64,000 nt of DNA from Phycomyces nitens (GCA_022702545.1 JAHRBC010000004.1:1240001-1304000), one strand, 5' to 3'. Shown: positions 23,128-34,995, numbered from the stretch's first letter. A program made the numbers and translations. Notes: generated by a model from the letters alone, not told the origin.

Positions 23128-23596
23128 CTTGAATGTGGGACTCTGACCATGGTCTGGATTCCGTCTTTTGGAATCGGCTTTGGAGTGGGTATATACCCTT
23201 CCTTTCTTTCAGTCATCTATAATAATTTGACAGTAAGTATTCATGACTGTTTAGAGCCAGCGTTTTGACTTTACCTTGACTGTGGGACTCTAACCATGGC
23301 TTGGATTCCACCTTTTGGAATCGACTTGGCAGTGGGTCTATACCCTTCCTTAATTTCAGTCATCTATAATAATTTGACAATGAGTATTCATGACTGTTTA
23401 GAGTCAGCGTTTTGACTTTACCTTGACTGTGGGACTCTGCTCATGGCTTGGATTCCACCTTTTGGAATCGACTTGGCAGTGGGTCTATGCCCTTCCTTGA
23501 TTTCAGTCATCTGTAATCATATTGACAGTGAGTATTCATGATTAGTTAGAGTCAGGAGTTTAACTTTACCTTGACTGTGGGACTCTGCCCATGGAT
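23128..23596 (-). repeat. Tandem array of 147-bp units with exon-intron signature
   Basis: Three near-identical 89-bp modules (23128-23216, 23275-23363, 23422-23510) and a partial fourth (23570-23594) alternate with 58-59-bp spacers, a period of 147-148 bp. On the minus strand each module is preceded by a TTATTATAG or GATTACAG acceptor-like end and followed by CAAG|GTAAAG or GTAAGG donor-like ends. Spacers differ more than modules. In one frame a module reads MTEIKEGHRPTAKSIPKGG. The 89-nt length means joining modules in series shifts the frame, so a simple spliced product is not supported. Confidence 0.6.
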
Positions 23597-23900
23597 GCTA
23601 GGATTTGCCAGCCGTATTTTTTGGATATACGTGACCAGGAGAACCAGGACAACCAGGAGGGCCAAGAGGACCAGGAAGACCAACAGCACCACCAACAGAA
23701 ATTATTGAGTCACCAGCAGGGGGAAGAGGGAACCATCAACAGAAACCATGTGCCACTCGAGCGATGTGTCCACCACAATGGGCTTGACAATCAACAGCAG
23801 ACGGATGACCAGACTTGGTTGAACCAAGGCCCTATACAGGCACAAAGGCACTGTAAGTCTTTGGGCGAGAGAAGTACGACTAGCGTACTCAACGGCCTGC
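23570..23900 (-). other. Unassigned minus-strand frame with a Leu/Val-rich membrane-like segment
   Basis: A minus-strand frame upstream of the tandem units encodes a strongly hydrophobic run (VVLLVFLVLLALLVVLVLL) followed by TYIQKIRLANPSIHGQSPTVK and a GTAAAG donor. It is interrupted by one TAA just before the hydrophobic run. Another frame of the same bases reads as collagen-like Gly-X-Y triplets, a warning that the composition comes from a CCTGGT-type repeat. Weak support for a gene. Confidence 0.2.
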
Positions 23901-24194
23901 CGTTAGCAAGAACCGTTCTTCACTCTCACTGGCATCCTCTAAATGGTGTCCTCTTGTAGTACATAGGCCGGGATAAGGAAATTAAAAACCACCTATGTAG
24001 TTAGTATCCATCATAGCATAAAATACAAATTGCACAAATACTTATCTTATAAACTCTGGTTGGTCCTAATCATATGAATTTGAGGACTGCCATTTAGTGC
24101 TGTATCGCTGCTTGGGTTCACACTGTTCTGTTGGAGGTTCCCTCATAGACTGCTGGTAACCTGTAAATATTCTGTCAGTGGCACAAGATGGTCT

Positions 24195-24743
24195 TCATAT
24201 GAATCTGGTCCTCCTTAATTCCTGGTGTCCTGTTCTATGGTTTATAACGATACTGGAACTCGATGATCTTTCCAATTTATTCAGTCGAGACTCTTGTTGT
24301 GCTTTGACCCAACCCAGCGAGATGGCGAGACTCTGGGCTGGGTCTCCTGGATCTTGGTTTGATTTGGATATCGTTGTACATGAATACTTGGACTCTTGAA
24401 ATATCGATGACTGATTGTTTTGTATTGCATATTTCTTTGCGTTGGATGGGTTTCTTTGCGGTACTTTGCGAATTACGACTGTAAGCACGTCTCAATCTGG
24501 ATTTTGGATGGTAGCCACAGGTTTCTTGAATGCTTGCATTTGGTTGACATGTTTGGGAAGGTCTGTGTCTGAGACCAGTCTGATGTTGGCAAGTTTTTCG
24601 ACTGATTCCATCCGAGCAAGCTTGTATTCGATGACTTGCTGGGATGATTGCTTCCAAATCCGCTTCGAGTAATCACTTTGTCGACGTGAATACTCGTTAT
24701 TGCCTCCTTCCAGGAACAGTCGGATATGTGACGCCTGCAGCAC
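24195..24743 (-). pseudogene. Unrecognised coding-like frame with one internal stop
   Basis: A 183-codon minus-strand frame is open except for a single TGA at 24492-24494. The composition is protein-like on both sides: RLFLEGGNNEYSRRQSDYSK, LARMESVEKLANIRLVSDTD before the stop and VVIRKVPQRNPSNAKKYAIQ after it. An acceptor-like TGCTGCAG lies near the start. I do not recognise the family. It may be a decayed exon of a larger minus-strand gene spanning the unassigned region. Confidence 0.3.
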
Positions 24744-26280
24744 TCCCTAGTGATCGCCATCTCAGTGGTTGTGCTTGCTAGAGTATACAGCGTGTACTTG
24801 CTGTAAACTCATAGCAATTCTTCGGTGCCAGAATCACGACTGTCTTGATCGTATTGTCTAGAGTAGTCAATCCTTTGGTCCCAAGCCTTTTCAAGCTGAT
24901 TGACTACTCAGCACCTACAGGAACCACTAGCTTGAGCTGATGATCTCGTAAGAGAGTCTTGATTTACTCTCAATCTTGAATTCACCCATGGAATAACCGA
25001 GATCCGCACAAGACTAGCAAAAGGCAGACCACGTCTCTTTTTGGGAAGACCGGAAAGCCAGAACCATTCGGCTTCAACATATACGACCGAGAGACATCCC
25101 ACTAAAGGATGTCCCTACTCCAGGGTTCGATCAAAAGTAGACACTGAAGAGATATAAACCAAATCCAACTGATAAACCAAAAAGACCCAAACGACAAAGC
25201 ACAAGGCCCAATCATCCAAGCCCAATGATTCAATACAATCAAATCTAGTGTCTCGACAGCCCAAATTCCGGATATTCCAAGTTCAGATTACCGTAATCCA
25301 AACCCTCAGTTAACCAAGCAGTGTACTCAGTCGCCCAAGAGCCAAGGCCTAGAAGACCCAACTCAGAATCCAATAAAATGGGAACCAAATAGCTGATGGC
25401 CTGTACCAAAGAAAGAAACCGTAGTCCCAAGAGCCTGACTAGAACTTGGGAAGGGAACTCGTCAAAGAACCACCAACAAAAGTAACTAGAATAAATTGAT
25501 ATTAGTATACGGCCAAATATTCCCAAGTCAAAAATTATAAAAAACAAGTCCTTACCTTTGAGAGAACCAGATCATCGCTACCACAACTTTCGAATATATA
25601 CTGATGGCAACTATTGGCAAGCGTGAGGAGCCACAACTCAACCATCACCTCAGCATACATCGATGTAGACAACTCCACGTCTACCTTCTCTCTACTATCT
25701 AAGAGGTCTATGGATTCAGAGCTATGCAAGCATGCAGACTTTTGATTGATATCCATTGAAATCAATCCTTTTGTCTTTTTGAATCGTCAATATCCAAGAC
25801 ATTAGACTCAGAACCAAACAAGCAGGCGGCACATGGTGTCAGCCTAAAAAGAGACCGATGAACCAAACCTTTGATTCTGCGAGCAATTGGAACCAAACGT
25901 AGAGAGGCATCCTCTATGATGATACTTGAAATCATTCAGAGGGTAACCGATGTCCTGCAGTAGTTCTTCCGCGGCAGTTGCTTTGGAGTCTCCACTGAGG
26001 ATGGAGCGACCACGCTGTAGTCCCAGGAACCACAGAAGACTCGGATATACTTTGGGGCAGAGAGGAGACTCTGTACAATCCAGGGATCTTTGACACATTA
26101 GATCATGTAGTCTTTTCACCCATTTTAGCTTGCTGTAGGACACAAGCTATGTCCCGGTTGGTAGTGTGTTTCTTCCCAGGTTAGGAGGAGCAACCATCAC
26201 CACGGTCAGAAAACACACGCTACTGGCAATTGTAGATCCTTCGGGACAACAGGAATCTACAATTGCACGGAGCAATCGTC
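24744..26280. other. Unassigned region with several minus-strand frames
   Basis: Frames at 25245-25547, 25535-25765 and 25844-26143 (all minus, 76-100 codons) have moderately protein-like composition. A splice-like pair (TCAAAG|GTAAGG near 25555 and TTATTCTAG near 25490) joins two of them, though in mismatched phase. I recognise no domain. It lies downstream of the acidic-protein gene and could be its decayed continuation or a repeat. Confidence 0.25.
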
Positions 26281-27927
26281 TTAGCAGAAGTCAAGGTTGC
26301 CCTCGACTCCTGGATCTGCCTCGACGTCGTCCTCGTCCTCGTCATCCGTTAGAAGATCTGCAAGCAGACCATCACATGATGCGACAAGATCCTGGTAGGT
26401 GACCACAGGATCTTGGCCTTCGTCGTCCTCGTCCTCGTCCTCGTCATCTGTCAAAAGATCTGCAAGCAGACCATCACAGGATGCGACAAGATCCTGGTAG
26501 GTAACCACAGGACCCTGGTCTTCGTCGTCTTCGTCGTCGTCATCGTATTCGACATCTTCGGCAACTTCGACGACTTCGACATCGACATCGTGAATATATT
26601 GACATGGACCAGTTGTGGAGAAACCGGCACCGATGACATCGTCATATTCGATAAATTCCATTTCAAAAGGCTCTACTTCTGAGATCACGCTCATTTCGCA
26701 ATCAAAGTCATCGTCCTCAAAATCAGTATCCATCTGCTCTATGTGAGCTCCAGGACTGGACTCAATATCCATGCTTTCTCCTTGTTCGAAGACAAAGAGA
26801 TCGCCAACTGACTCGGTACACTGGGGCACTAAATCAAACTCGGCAGTGTTTCCACCACCAAAGAAAGAAATAGCATCCGAAGCTACTTCTTCTCCAACGA
26901 CACCAACCTGTTGGACAGTGATAGGATAGATATCCACAAACGGGACATCATCCACGACGGACATTTGATCACTAGACAAGTGATCACTCACATCGTCGAT
27001 AGAGAGGGACTCAAAGAGAGATGCCAGATCGACAATCTCATCTTCGGTCACTTTCTGCTCAAAAGCAGAAAGCTCATCAACCGACATGTAGCTATACCAG
27101 CTTGCGTCCATTGTATCTTCTCCAAAGGAAGAAGGCGAACTGGGACACACATCGTTCTCAAAAGAGAGGACACTGGCTTCGCAAGAAGCATCGCTATGCT
27201 CATCCTCATAGCCAATGGGAGAAACCAAGCCAGAGGAGCTCGCAACAGGCTCAGGAAGACTAGTCTCAGATGAGACTACGTCTCCAAACATTTCTTGCAT
27301 CGACGCGTCGTCTTTGGTTTCCCAAAGGAACGCACGATCCAAACGGTTGGCCTCCCTTTCTCTTTCGATAAAGGTTAACCATGGGCCTTGACCCACCAAG
27401 TCATCCTGACGTACTGGAGTGCACGCCATTCGACCCTTTGTGGCCCGTCCGTTGTCTCCAAGTCTCCCCAAGACTTGGCAACAGCAAGCGTCGTTTTGAA
27501 GGTGTTCGACAGCAGGAAAACGGCGACGTTCAGCAAAACAGGTGTCCTGGGTCTCAAGAGACGCGCAAGAACGCGGATAGTCCCGCGGGAGACCTTGTTG
27601 AGAGTCGCGAAAGGCAACTGCAAAAGGTACTCCCACCCATGGTGCACAGGTTGGTTCAAATACACCTCCACTGTTTAGCCCAGTACTAATGTCCGTCATG
27701 TTTTTGTCACTGTGAACAGATTCAACTGAGTCCCCTTCATCGTTGGAATGCACACGAAAAGCGATAGAGTCCATGTAGCGGGCAGAGGGACGGGAGGGCG
27801 GACGGTCAAGTACAAGCAAGGTACTGAAGAGCGGAAAGGTGAAGGACACTACTATGAATAGTAGGTCAAGGAAGGCAGTGGCAAGACGGAGTGTCTGCGA
27901 GGCAAGGCGGATAGCGGTGGAAGTCAT
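26281..27927 (-). CDS. Acidic 548-aa protein with N-terminal membrane anchor, unknown function
   Basis: One uninterrupted 548-codon frame, base-balanced compared with its surroundings. Residues ~15-42 (LATAFLDLLFIVVSFTFPLF) are a hydrophobic segment, a likely signal anchor. The middle is Ser/Asp/Glu-rich. The C-terminus carries two near-identical 34-residue repeats (PVVTYQDLVASCDGLLADLL followed by an Asp/Glu run), encoded by 102-bp tandem units at about 26310-26530. The region between residues ~100 and 190 is Cys- and Arg-richer and could contain an intron. A TATAAAA box lies at 28001-28007, 74 bases upstream. No known domain is recognised; function unknown. Confidence 0.55.
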   Translation of the reverse strand: MTSTAIRLASQTLRLATAFLDLLFIVVSFTFPLFSTLLVLDRPPSRPSARYMDSIAFRVHSNDEGDSVESVHSDKNMTDISTGLNSGGVFEPTCAPWVGVPFAVAFRDSQQGLPRDYPRSCASLETQDTCFAERRRFPAVEHLQNDACCCQVLGRLGDNGRATKGRMACTPVRQDDLVGQGPWLTFIEREREANRLDRAFLWETKDDASMQEMFGDVVSSETSLPEPVASSSGLVSPIGYEDEHSDASCEASVLSFENDVCPSSPSSFGEDTMDASWYSYMSVDELSAFEQKVTEDEIVDLASLFESLSIDDVSDHLSSDQMSVVDDVPFVDIYPITVQQVGVVGEEVASDAISFFGGGNTAEFDLVPQCTESVGDLFVFEQGESMDIESSPGAHIEQMDTDFEDDDFDCEMSVISEVEPFEMEFIEYDDVIGAGFSTTGPCQYIHDVDVEVVEVAEDVEYDDDDEDDEDQGPVVTYQDLVASCDGLLADLLTDDEDEDEDDEGQDPVVTYQDLVASCDGLLADLLTDDEDEDDVEADPGVEGNLDFC

Positions 27928-28000
27928 GTTGGTATTAACGATGAAAAGGTGGAAGAAACGAGCAAAAGAGAAAAAATGTAAACACGCCCAGAGTAGTCGT

Positions 28001-28007
28001 TTTTATA
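28001..28007 (-). promoter_or_regulatory. TATA box of the acidic-protein gene
   Basis: TATAAAA on the minus strand, 74 bases before the proposed ATG at 27927. It supports this start and expression of the frame. Confidence 0.45.
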
Positions 28008-29380
28008 ATTAAAACCGCTGGAAAAAAATTGTGCTGAGGTCATCAACGCCAACACTTGGAATGTGAGAAAAAAAGGGGGTAGGGGTAGCTATTTCTCTCA
28101 TACTATTGGTCTGGGCAAAAGTGAGAGAGAGTAAAGGGTGTGTGAGTGATTATATTGGTTTATTTGGCTCTCACGCCAGAGCTTGTGCAACAATACGTGA
28201 AAATATAAAGAGTAGTAAAGTAGTGAACTATTAAAGTAGGTTATGGTAAAAGGAAAGGTGTAAAGAAAACGAGGGCTTGGACTTGTTCCTGAAGGGTGGA
28301 GACAAAGTCAAAGATAGCAGATTTTTGAGTTTTTGTACTCCAGGATGGTCTGTGCATTTCTTGTACAAAATAATGAGGAGTCGGTAAAGTAGGAACACAC
28401 AAAGACCTTGGCAGCTACTGGACAGACAGTTTCATCTCAAAAGATCAATAAAAAATGGTGCATTGGGTCATTTCAGTCGGCAGAGAAATGAAGGATTACA
28501 AGTCAAGCCATGTTGCAAGAGATGTGATATTTAATGTCAATATGTTTTTATGAGAATGAGCGATGATTATCAGATGAATGAGCCGATGGCAGAAGCCAGA
28601 GTAGTATTTGTTGCATTAAATACTGTAGCCAGTGATTGACCTTGACCGTGTATTTGAATATGCTTATGACACTAATAAAGCCTAGAATAATCTCGCAATC
28701 AGTCTCAGGTGTCAAATAAACCAAGTATGTAAGATTATATGGCATGGCCAATAGACTAAAAAGTGAATACAGTAATGTGTTTTTTTGTTTGTTTGCTTTA
28801 GCGTTCCAGATAAGAGTAGCGTCTAAAATACTGGCTTTAATAAACATGGCCAGGAATAAATAATTGGCTGAAACTCATACTCACCATACTCTTGATCGTC
28901 TTTACAGTCATAGTTAAGCTGTCTGTAATCGTACTTTTTTGCAATAATGTCTTCCTTGTATATATTTCCAATATGCGTTATTCGTATGATCTATATCATT
29001 GCTTAATCGGCTCCCAACAGTCTGAGTCCAGCTACTTTCTAACACAAGCTCAAAGCCGTAAAATGTATTACTCAAATATTGACAATAGATATGCAGAATA
29101 TATAATAAACAATCATCGAACACAGTAAACACAATTTTAACAATTAACGAACTGTTATAATACACAAGAAGAAGCAAATGCAAAATATAACATGGGAATG
29201 AATATACAGACCCCATCCTTTAATAACGAGACCTCATTCAAACTTTTCCAGATAGCATATTAGTACTATATTCTTGTTATTCTTTTTCTATACCTTTTTT
29301 CCCATTCGAATCATACTATGTCTTATCATATTAACAATAAATCTCTTTATAAGCGGGAAAAAAAAAACTTTCTAATTACC
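28008..29380. other. Intergenic DNA, no gene seen
   Basis: The part next to 28008 is the upstream region of the acidic-protein gene. The remainder has short hydrophobic chance frames only. Confidence 0.45.
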
Positions 29381-30372
29381 AGAAAGGTCTGATCATTGGA
29401 GGTGATCTTCATAACATCACACAATATGCTATTTCAATTAAACGGGTATACCCAAAACAACTTTCCAAGGAGCCATACAAAGATGCAGCCAGACAGGCAC
29501 TGAATTTGCCAAAAAGCGAAAAGGACATTCAAAGGTACTTAATGAGTGCGATTTATGCCATCTTAAGAATGAAATGAAAAAGAATCACAGGGCTAAACTT
29601 GGAGAGCTGACCAACACCATGACAGACACAATGATCAATTACATCTTAAAGACTGCAATCCGCCGTGTCATTTGTAGAACTATAATGTTGCATTGTTGCA
29701 AGGTACTTAATCGACAGGTACCAAAATGGTATAAAAAGAAACGTCTGGCTTTTGCATGGCACTCCAGAAAAACCAACAAACGATGGGGTCCTATCTGGAG
29801 TGATGAATCTAGATTCATGCTTTTCTCCAAGGATTGAAAATGGGAGTATGGCGCTTTTCTGTGAAAAGTTTTAGTAAAGACTGAATTATGTCAAGAATAC
29901 AGTTTGGTGGTGGTTCGGTAACGGTCTGCGGTTGTGTGTGGACGGAAGGAGTCGACCCTTTGAAGACCATAACACTCTTGACCAGTATGCCTATACCAAC
30001 TTACTGGGAAACCAACTTGTTCCTTAGGCAATTTCAATGAACTATATGACAAAGAGTTTATCTATAAATATGACAATGCTCCTTGTCATAAGTTGAGGTT
30101 GGCTAAAGACTGGAAGAAGTGCCAGGGTATCCCATTAATGGTATGGCCGGCAAATAGCCCATATCTCACCCCTATAGAGAGCTCGTGGGCTTATCTTGAA
30201 CGTATGGCAAGAGTACCTGTTCTAAAAGGCATTAAGGAGTATGATTCATTGCTCCACAAAGAGCGGAAGAAAATACCAGTTAGATTATGTTAAATGCATT
30301 GGATTTCAATTCCAAATCGTATAGCCGAAATGAAGAAGGCAGATGGCGGCTCCACAAAATACTAAAAAGCTT
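29381..30372 (+). pseudogene. Tc1/mariner transposase remnant
   Basis: Plus-strand broken frames follow the order of a Tc1 transposase: RLAFAWHSRKTNKRWGPIWS then DESRF at about 29740-29820, a shifted FGGGSVTVCGCVW near 29905, a DNAPCHK-like YDNAPCHKLRLAKDW near 30068, ANSPYLTPIESSWAYLE near 30148 and a NRIAE...GGSTKY end near 30320-30365. Stops and frameshifts throughout make it dead. Confidence 0.8.
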
Positions 30373-30539
30373 TATTACACTTTTATTATTATTTGATATC
30401 GTATATTTTTAGATATGGCTTTGTAAACAGAGATGAGCATAATACAGCGAGAGAGCTAAAGAAGTCATCATTCTTATTTGATAGATATTGAATCGACTCG
30501 TTACTATTGGAAGGAGTCTGTAGTCCTTTGCGTGTGTAG

Positions 30540-32400
30540 TACACATATCATATATGCACACAAAAAATTATTGGGCTTCAGTGCTATTATATGGTTGTTT
30601 GAAAGGTACAACAAACTCATCCTCGGATTAAACAAAGCATTGTTATTTGGCTTAGCCTCTCAGCCTTATATCAAGCCTTTGCTAAAAAATATTTATAAGT
30701 ATTAATGACAATAACTAAGCTTAATAATCTCCTAGTAAAACCGCCAAGACAAAGATGATTCTCATATCTCTCTTTGCAGCATGTTTGAATAATGTTTCTA
30801 CAAAAATTACAGTTTATTTTGTACTTTTTGTTATTAATATTTGTACCTGAGTGCTATGCTCCACCAATCCAGCAAAAATATACACAAGTGACTAGTAAAT
30901 TACCTGTAGTTTCAATCCTGAAAACTGTATTGTTCGGTTACATGACACATGTTCTAATAATTCGACCTCAAAATAGTATCACTGACTTTGGAACAAAACT
31001 TCGGCCCATTACGGCTCTTATGTATCCTTGCAATGGAATAGGTTTACAGTAGGGGCTATGTCCAAAGCACTTTATGATGATAGAATTCTTTGTATTTTCC
31101 AGTACAGCTCCATGTTAAAAGATTACGACAAAGAAGAAGACTCCCAAACTACAGCCAAAGCAGAGCCATACAATATGTTGCTTTTGAATAACTCTTCCGT
31201 ACAAAGATATGAGAAAGAAAAAGACAATAACGCCAAAGCATCAGAATCATATAAGCTGCGTTCCCGAACTATCCGCCTAAGAGATCGTCTTGTCAATGAT
31301 CAAAAGGCAGAACATAAAAATATTGGAAAAGACGAAAATTCAGCTTATCTGGCGGCCTTTTTGCATGTTCTTGGTCCTGAAAAAGCAAAGAAAAGAAAGC
31401 ATTGCATTCTAAACGGATCTCTGACTATTGGTCTTAGAAATGAAGACACATTCTTATGGAGAGATTATATTTGCTTGTCAGATGAGGTAACCATAACTGG
31501 TCCAGGAGCAATATGCAAATACCAAAAAGAAATAAAGCCATGGGATGTGCGTTACCTGTCGACGAATATGATAGACAATCCTGAATCTGCTCACAACATG
31601 GATGAAACCTCGTATATTGAAATATTTGTCACACTCGGGCAGCTATTCTTTACTACGATTTCATGCATGGATATAGATGGGGATCGATGGGCCAAGGTCG
31701 TAATTATTATCTAGACCGCAATTTCTGTCCTTCAGTCAACTTCTCTCTTTATTCTGCACAAGAAAAGCATGGGATTTAGTAGCAAGGATGATCAAGAACT
31801 GTCATCAGAAGCCATCAAAGCATCTTTGATTGAAGAGAATTATAAACAATAGGCTGAATGCATCAATGTTCCTGACTTTGATAATGAGAAAGATATTACT
31901 ACAATCTCCATAATTTTAGGAATAACAGTGTCGTTGCTGATTGGTATTTGGGCAGATTACAATGCTCACAGTACATCAGAATGGCTCGTATTATCCTGGA
32001 TTTTTAACCCTGTTATTATTACTATACTTTTCATTTTGAATGGATCTATCTTTGATAACGTAAATGGTGCTTTATTTGCTGTACTAATCTGTATTGTACC
32101 TATAGCTTCAATTGGGTGTCTAGTTGCAGCTACAATTATTGGATACTTGCCAAAATAACACAATTTCTGAAATGTCATTGCCAATTTATTTTCAATTCCA
32201 AAATACAATGAATAACAGCATAATAAAGCCTTGTATTGTTCTATCTTGACAGTCATTTTTATTTTCTCTTTATTATGCTTTATATTTCTCTAAACAATTT
32301 ACCGCTGTTTTTGTGTAAACTGGTCTGTTTTTTGCTTGTATGAAGCTTCCATGTTCGGGTTGTTGATTTTCGGTAAAGGTTGATATGCAAATGAGTGAAC
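30540..32400 (+). pseudogene. Membrane protein family copy 1, broken
   Basis: Homologous along its whole length to the intact copies at 34996 and 52410, including about 200 bp of upstream and 200 bp of downstream sequence. The frame starts at ATG 30792 with the same signal peptide (FLQKLQFILYFLLLIFV). It carries a 1-nt deletion near 31048 and in-frame stops at 31712-31714 (TAG for TAC) and 31850-31852. The Lys/Glu tract of the other copies is missing (DYDKEEDSQTT only). The C-terminal end ATIIGYLPK is intact at 32158. Confidence 0.85.
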
Positions 32401-32779
32401 ATGTCATTTTCTACAATGGGTTTATAAATTGTATATTAACATTTTGTTTTTGTTTTTGGGGGACATGATAAAGTGAGAGCACCGGTAATTGGAGAAAGTG
32501 AGCGTGTTGAAGATACTTAGGGAAGTAGTGATGGGATTTTTGAATAGGAAACAGAAAATTGTGTGCCACTGGAAAGGTACTATGTCTGAGTGGAATGGTA
32601 AAACTGGTAACATGCAATCTCACCAAAAAACTCACCGCTGAATTTGTTCAATTTCTAGTCCTGAAAAAACCACATATCAAATTCTTTAATATATATCTTC
32701 TGAACAAAGATAAAAAATACATTACAGCTTTGGTTTTATACTTTGATTAATATATATATTGTAATAAAATAATGAAAAA

Positions 32780-33560
32780 GAAATACTAATATATGGTGTG
32801 GCCACCACGAGCCTTTATAACTGCTCTTACTCTACCAGGCATACTTGCGACAAGAGTAAACAGTACTTTAAGGCCTAACCACTCTCACTCCTAAATAATA
32901 CAAGCCTTGAGGTCATTAACATTGTTAATAGACCCATTCCTATCTTGAACCTTGGCCTTTAAAGCATGCAAAACATGCTCGATCGGGTTGATATCTGGAC
33001 TTTGGGATGGCCAGTAGTCTACTCGTAAATTTCCCAACGATTCTTCTACAATGTTGTATATGAGCCAGTATGGCAGCTGGCACTGTCTTCTTGAAACGTG
33101 AACTTTGTGTTATGTTTTTCGTTCAATTTCTGGTATCATGGATTGATGTCCTTGGATAAACAATCGACAAATGTGTCTTGGTCAACATACCCTTTAAGAA
33201 AAGATAAATGATTAAAACCACCAGCCTAGAAACAATCCCATACCATGACGGAATCTTTATCATACTTCTCCGTTCTAATAGTATGTCTCTCTTAATGTCT
33301 CATTATACGTATCACATATGAGACATAATAATTACCCTTCACCATTAATTTGGAATCATCTGACCATACCGCCCAAATCCAACCCTCAATGCCAAAGTTG
33401 ACTCTATCTTTGGCCTAACGCAGCCGATTCTTCTTATGTTTGCTGTTAAAGTTAGATTTGATATGGGTTTGTAAAATATAAAGCACCTTATCAAATGCCT
33501 GATAACTGCCTCTCTACAGTCAATGACACCTGGAACCGTCAAATTTGTCTGGTAGTAAGG
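32780..33560 (-). pseudogene. Tc1/mariner transposase remnant
   Basis: Minus-strand pieces include an EDSASCHTGSYTTL-like second-Asp region near 33060, WPSQSPDINPIEHVLHALK at about 32960-33015 and a C-terminal SMPGRVRAVIKARGGHT near 32800-32850. Several stops and frame changes. Its sequence differs from the other Tc1 relics in the window. Confidence 0.75.
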
Positions 33561-34700
33561 AAAAGCTTTTTAAAAGGATTCTGCCCCACACTCAAGCAAA
33601 AACTTGCAAAAACTGTGACACTAATCTTGTTAGTTTTTTCCAGGTCCAGGCTTTGTATTGTGGAACAGATGTGCTGTCTAGAAACTACTTACTATCACTT
33701 TCCATATTTTATCTATTGTATAACATTATTTCTTATACAACATATTCTATTCTCTTATCCAATAAGCGACAGAGATTACTCCTCTGTTATACGACTGTTA
33801 CATATTGATTGTACAAGTTTATTTCAGGCATTTGCTTGTTGGGCTAATTATCAATCGAAGGATGTTTATGTATGGAATATCATTGCTCGAAGACGGACTT
33901 CTGGTTCTTTTATTTCTTGATTCAATAAGTAATTAAGTCAGTAGAGAAGGCTCCGGGAATAATAACAAAAATGAATGTTGAAAAAATAAGGTGTATAATA
34001 GTGAGACTATTTTCCGGTTGGCACCTGAAAAGTCTGTCCTTAGGAAGAGATGTGGGTATCGCCAAAATTGATAGAGTGTTGTAACATCTATAGGAAGTAG
34101 AATATGAAATAGGGTCACAGACCATTGTAATAAAAACAAGTTCTTTTCCTTTGTTTTGCTTAAAAGGGTATCTCGAATGATCCTTGAGCAAAAGTAGATG
34201 AATAAGAACAATGTAGTGTACAGTCTTTTGTTGATAGCTCGGAGTGATAAACTGAAATCCGACTTTTGCAATGCACTGTCCATTTCTGTGAGAAATTGCT
34301 ACAAAAACATACCAGAAACCGTCTACTAGTTACATCCCAGTACGTTATATACATTCTCATATACACCACTTCTCAGACCCTTCCACACTAATCTGACCTT
34401 GAGCCGGAACACTTCATCTCCATCGTTCTTGAACTCCTGGATACTTAACCCTTGACAAATATTACAAAGGCTTATCTTTAATAGAGTGGTGCTAATTTAT
34501 TAGGTCTGAGCATACTACACAAAAGGTTTTGTAAAGATCTTGAATAGTCCTTTGCGTGTTGTGACAGTCAGACCAGAACTACAATATAGCAATATTCCTA
34601 CAATATCACCTATCATTTTTATCTCACTATAAGTTACACCAAGTATACTATATGTCTTTCCTATGTATTACATCCAATAAAGAACAGAGGTTATTCCCTT
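33561..34700. other. Intergenic DNA between family copies 1 and 2
   Basis: No gene recognised. The stretch at about 33740-33810 (ATCCAATAAGCGACAGAG...) resembles 34670-34730 upstream of copy 2, so part of it is repeated flank. Confidence 0.35.
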
Positions 34701-34734
34701 CAGACAACTATCACACGTGTATAGTACAAATATC

Positions 34735-34930
34735 AAATACGCACATAACACAAATGAGTACCGGACCCCAATTCTACTATACGATTGCTGAAAAGGTAAA
34801 ATAGACTCATCCACGGATCAAACCAAAAGATTATTATTTGGCTTAGCATCTTAACCTTATATCAAACTTTTTTTTCCAAAAAAAAGTATAAAAAATATTA
34901 ATATGTCAATAACCAAGTTTTATACTTTCT
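34735..34930 (+). promoter_or_regulatory. Upstream block shared by the membrane protein family
   Basis: About 200 bases, including an element close to TATTTGGCTTAGCATCT and a TATA-like AGTATAAAAAAT, are conserved in front of copy 1 (30545-30715) and copy 3 (52150-52320). Retention of this non-coding block in all three suggests promoter function or recent duplication. Confidence 0.5.
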
Positions 34931-34995
34931 TAGTAAAAACAAACAAAACAAAAATAATTCTTATCTCTCTCTTTGCAGCTTATTTTTTGAACAAT

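Noticed and set aside
33495..33920. 141-codon plus-strand frame
   Set aside because: It partly overlaps the antisense of a Tc1 relic and a repeated flank, with Cys/Tyr/Phe-rich chance composition.
34903..34995. Upstream in-frame ATG extending the copy 2 membrane protein by 31 residues
   Set aside because: Copies 1 and 3 have stops or frame changes in the matching upstream sequence and share only the MFLQKLQ start, so this stretch is most likely 5' leader.
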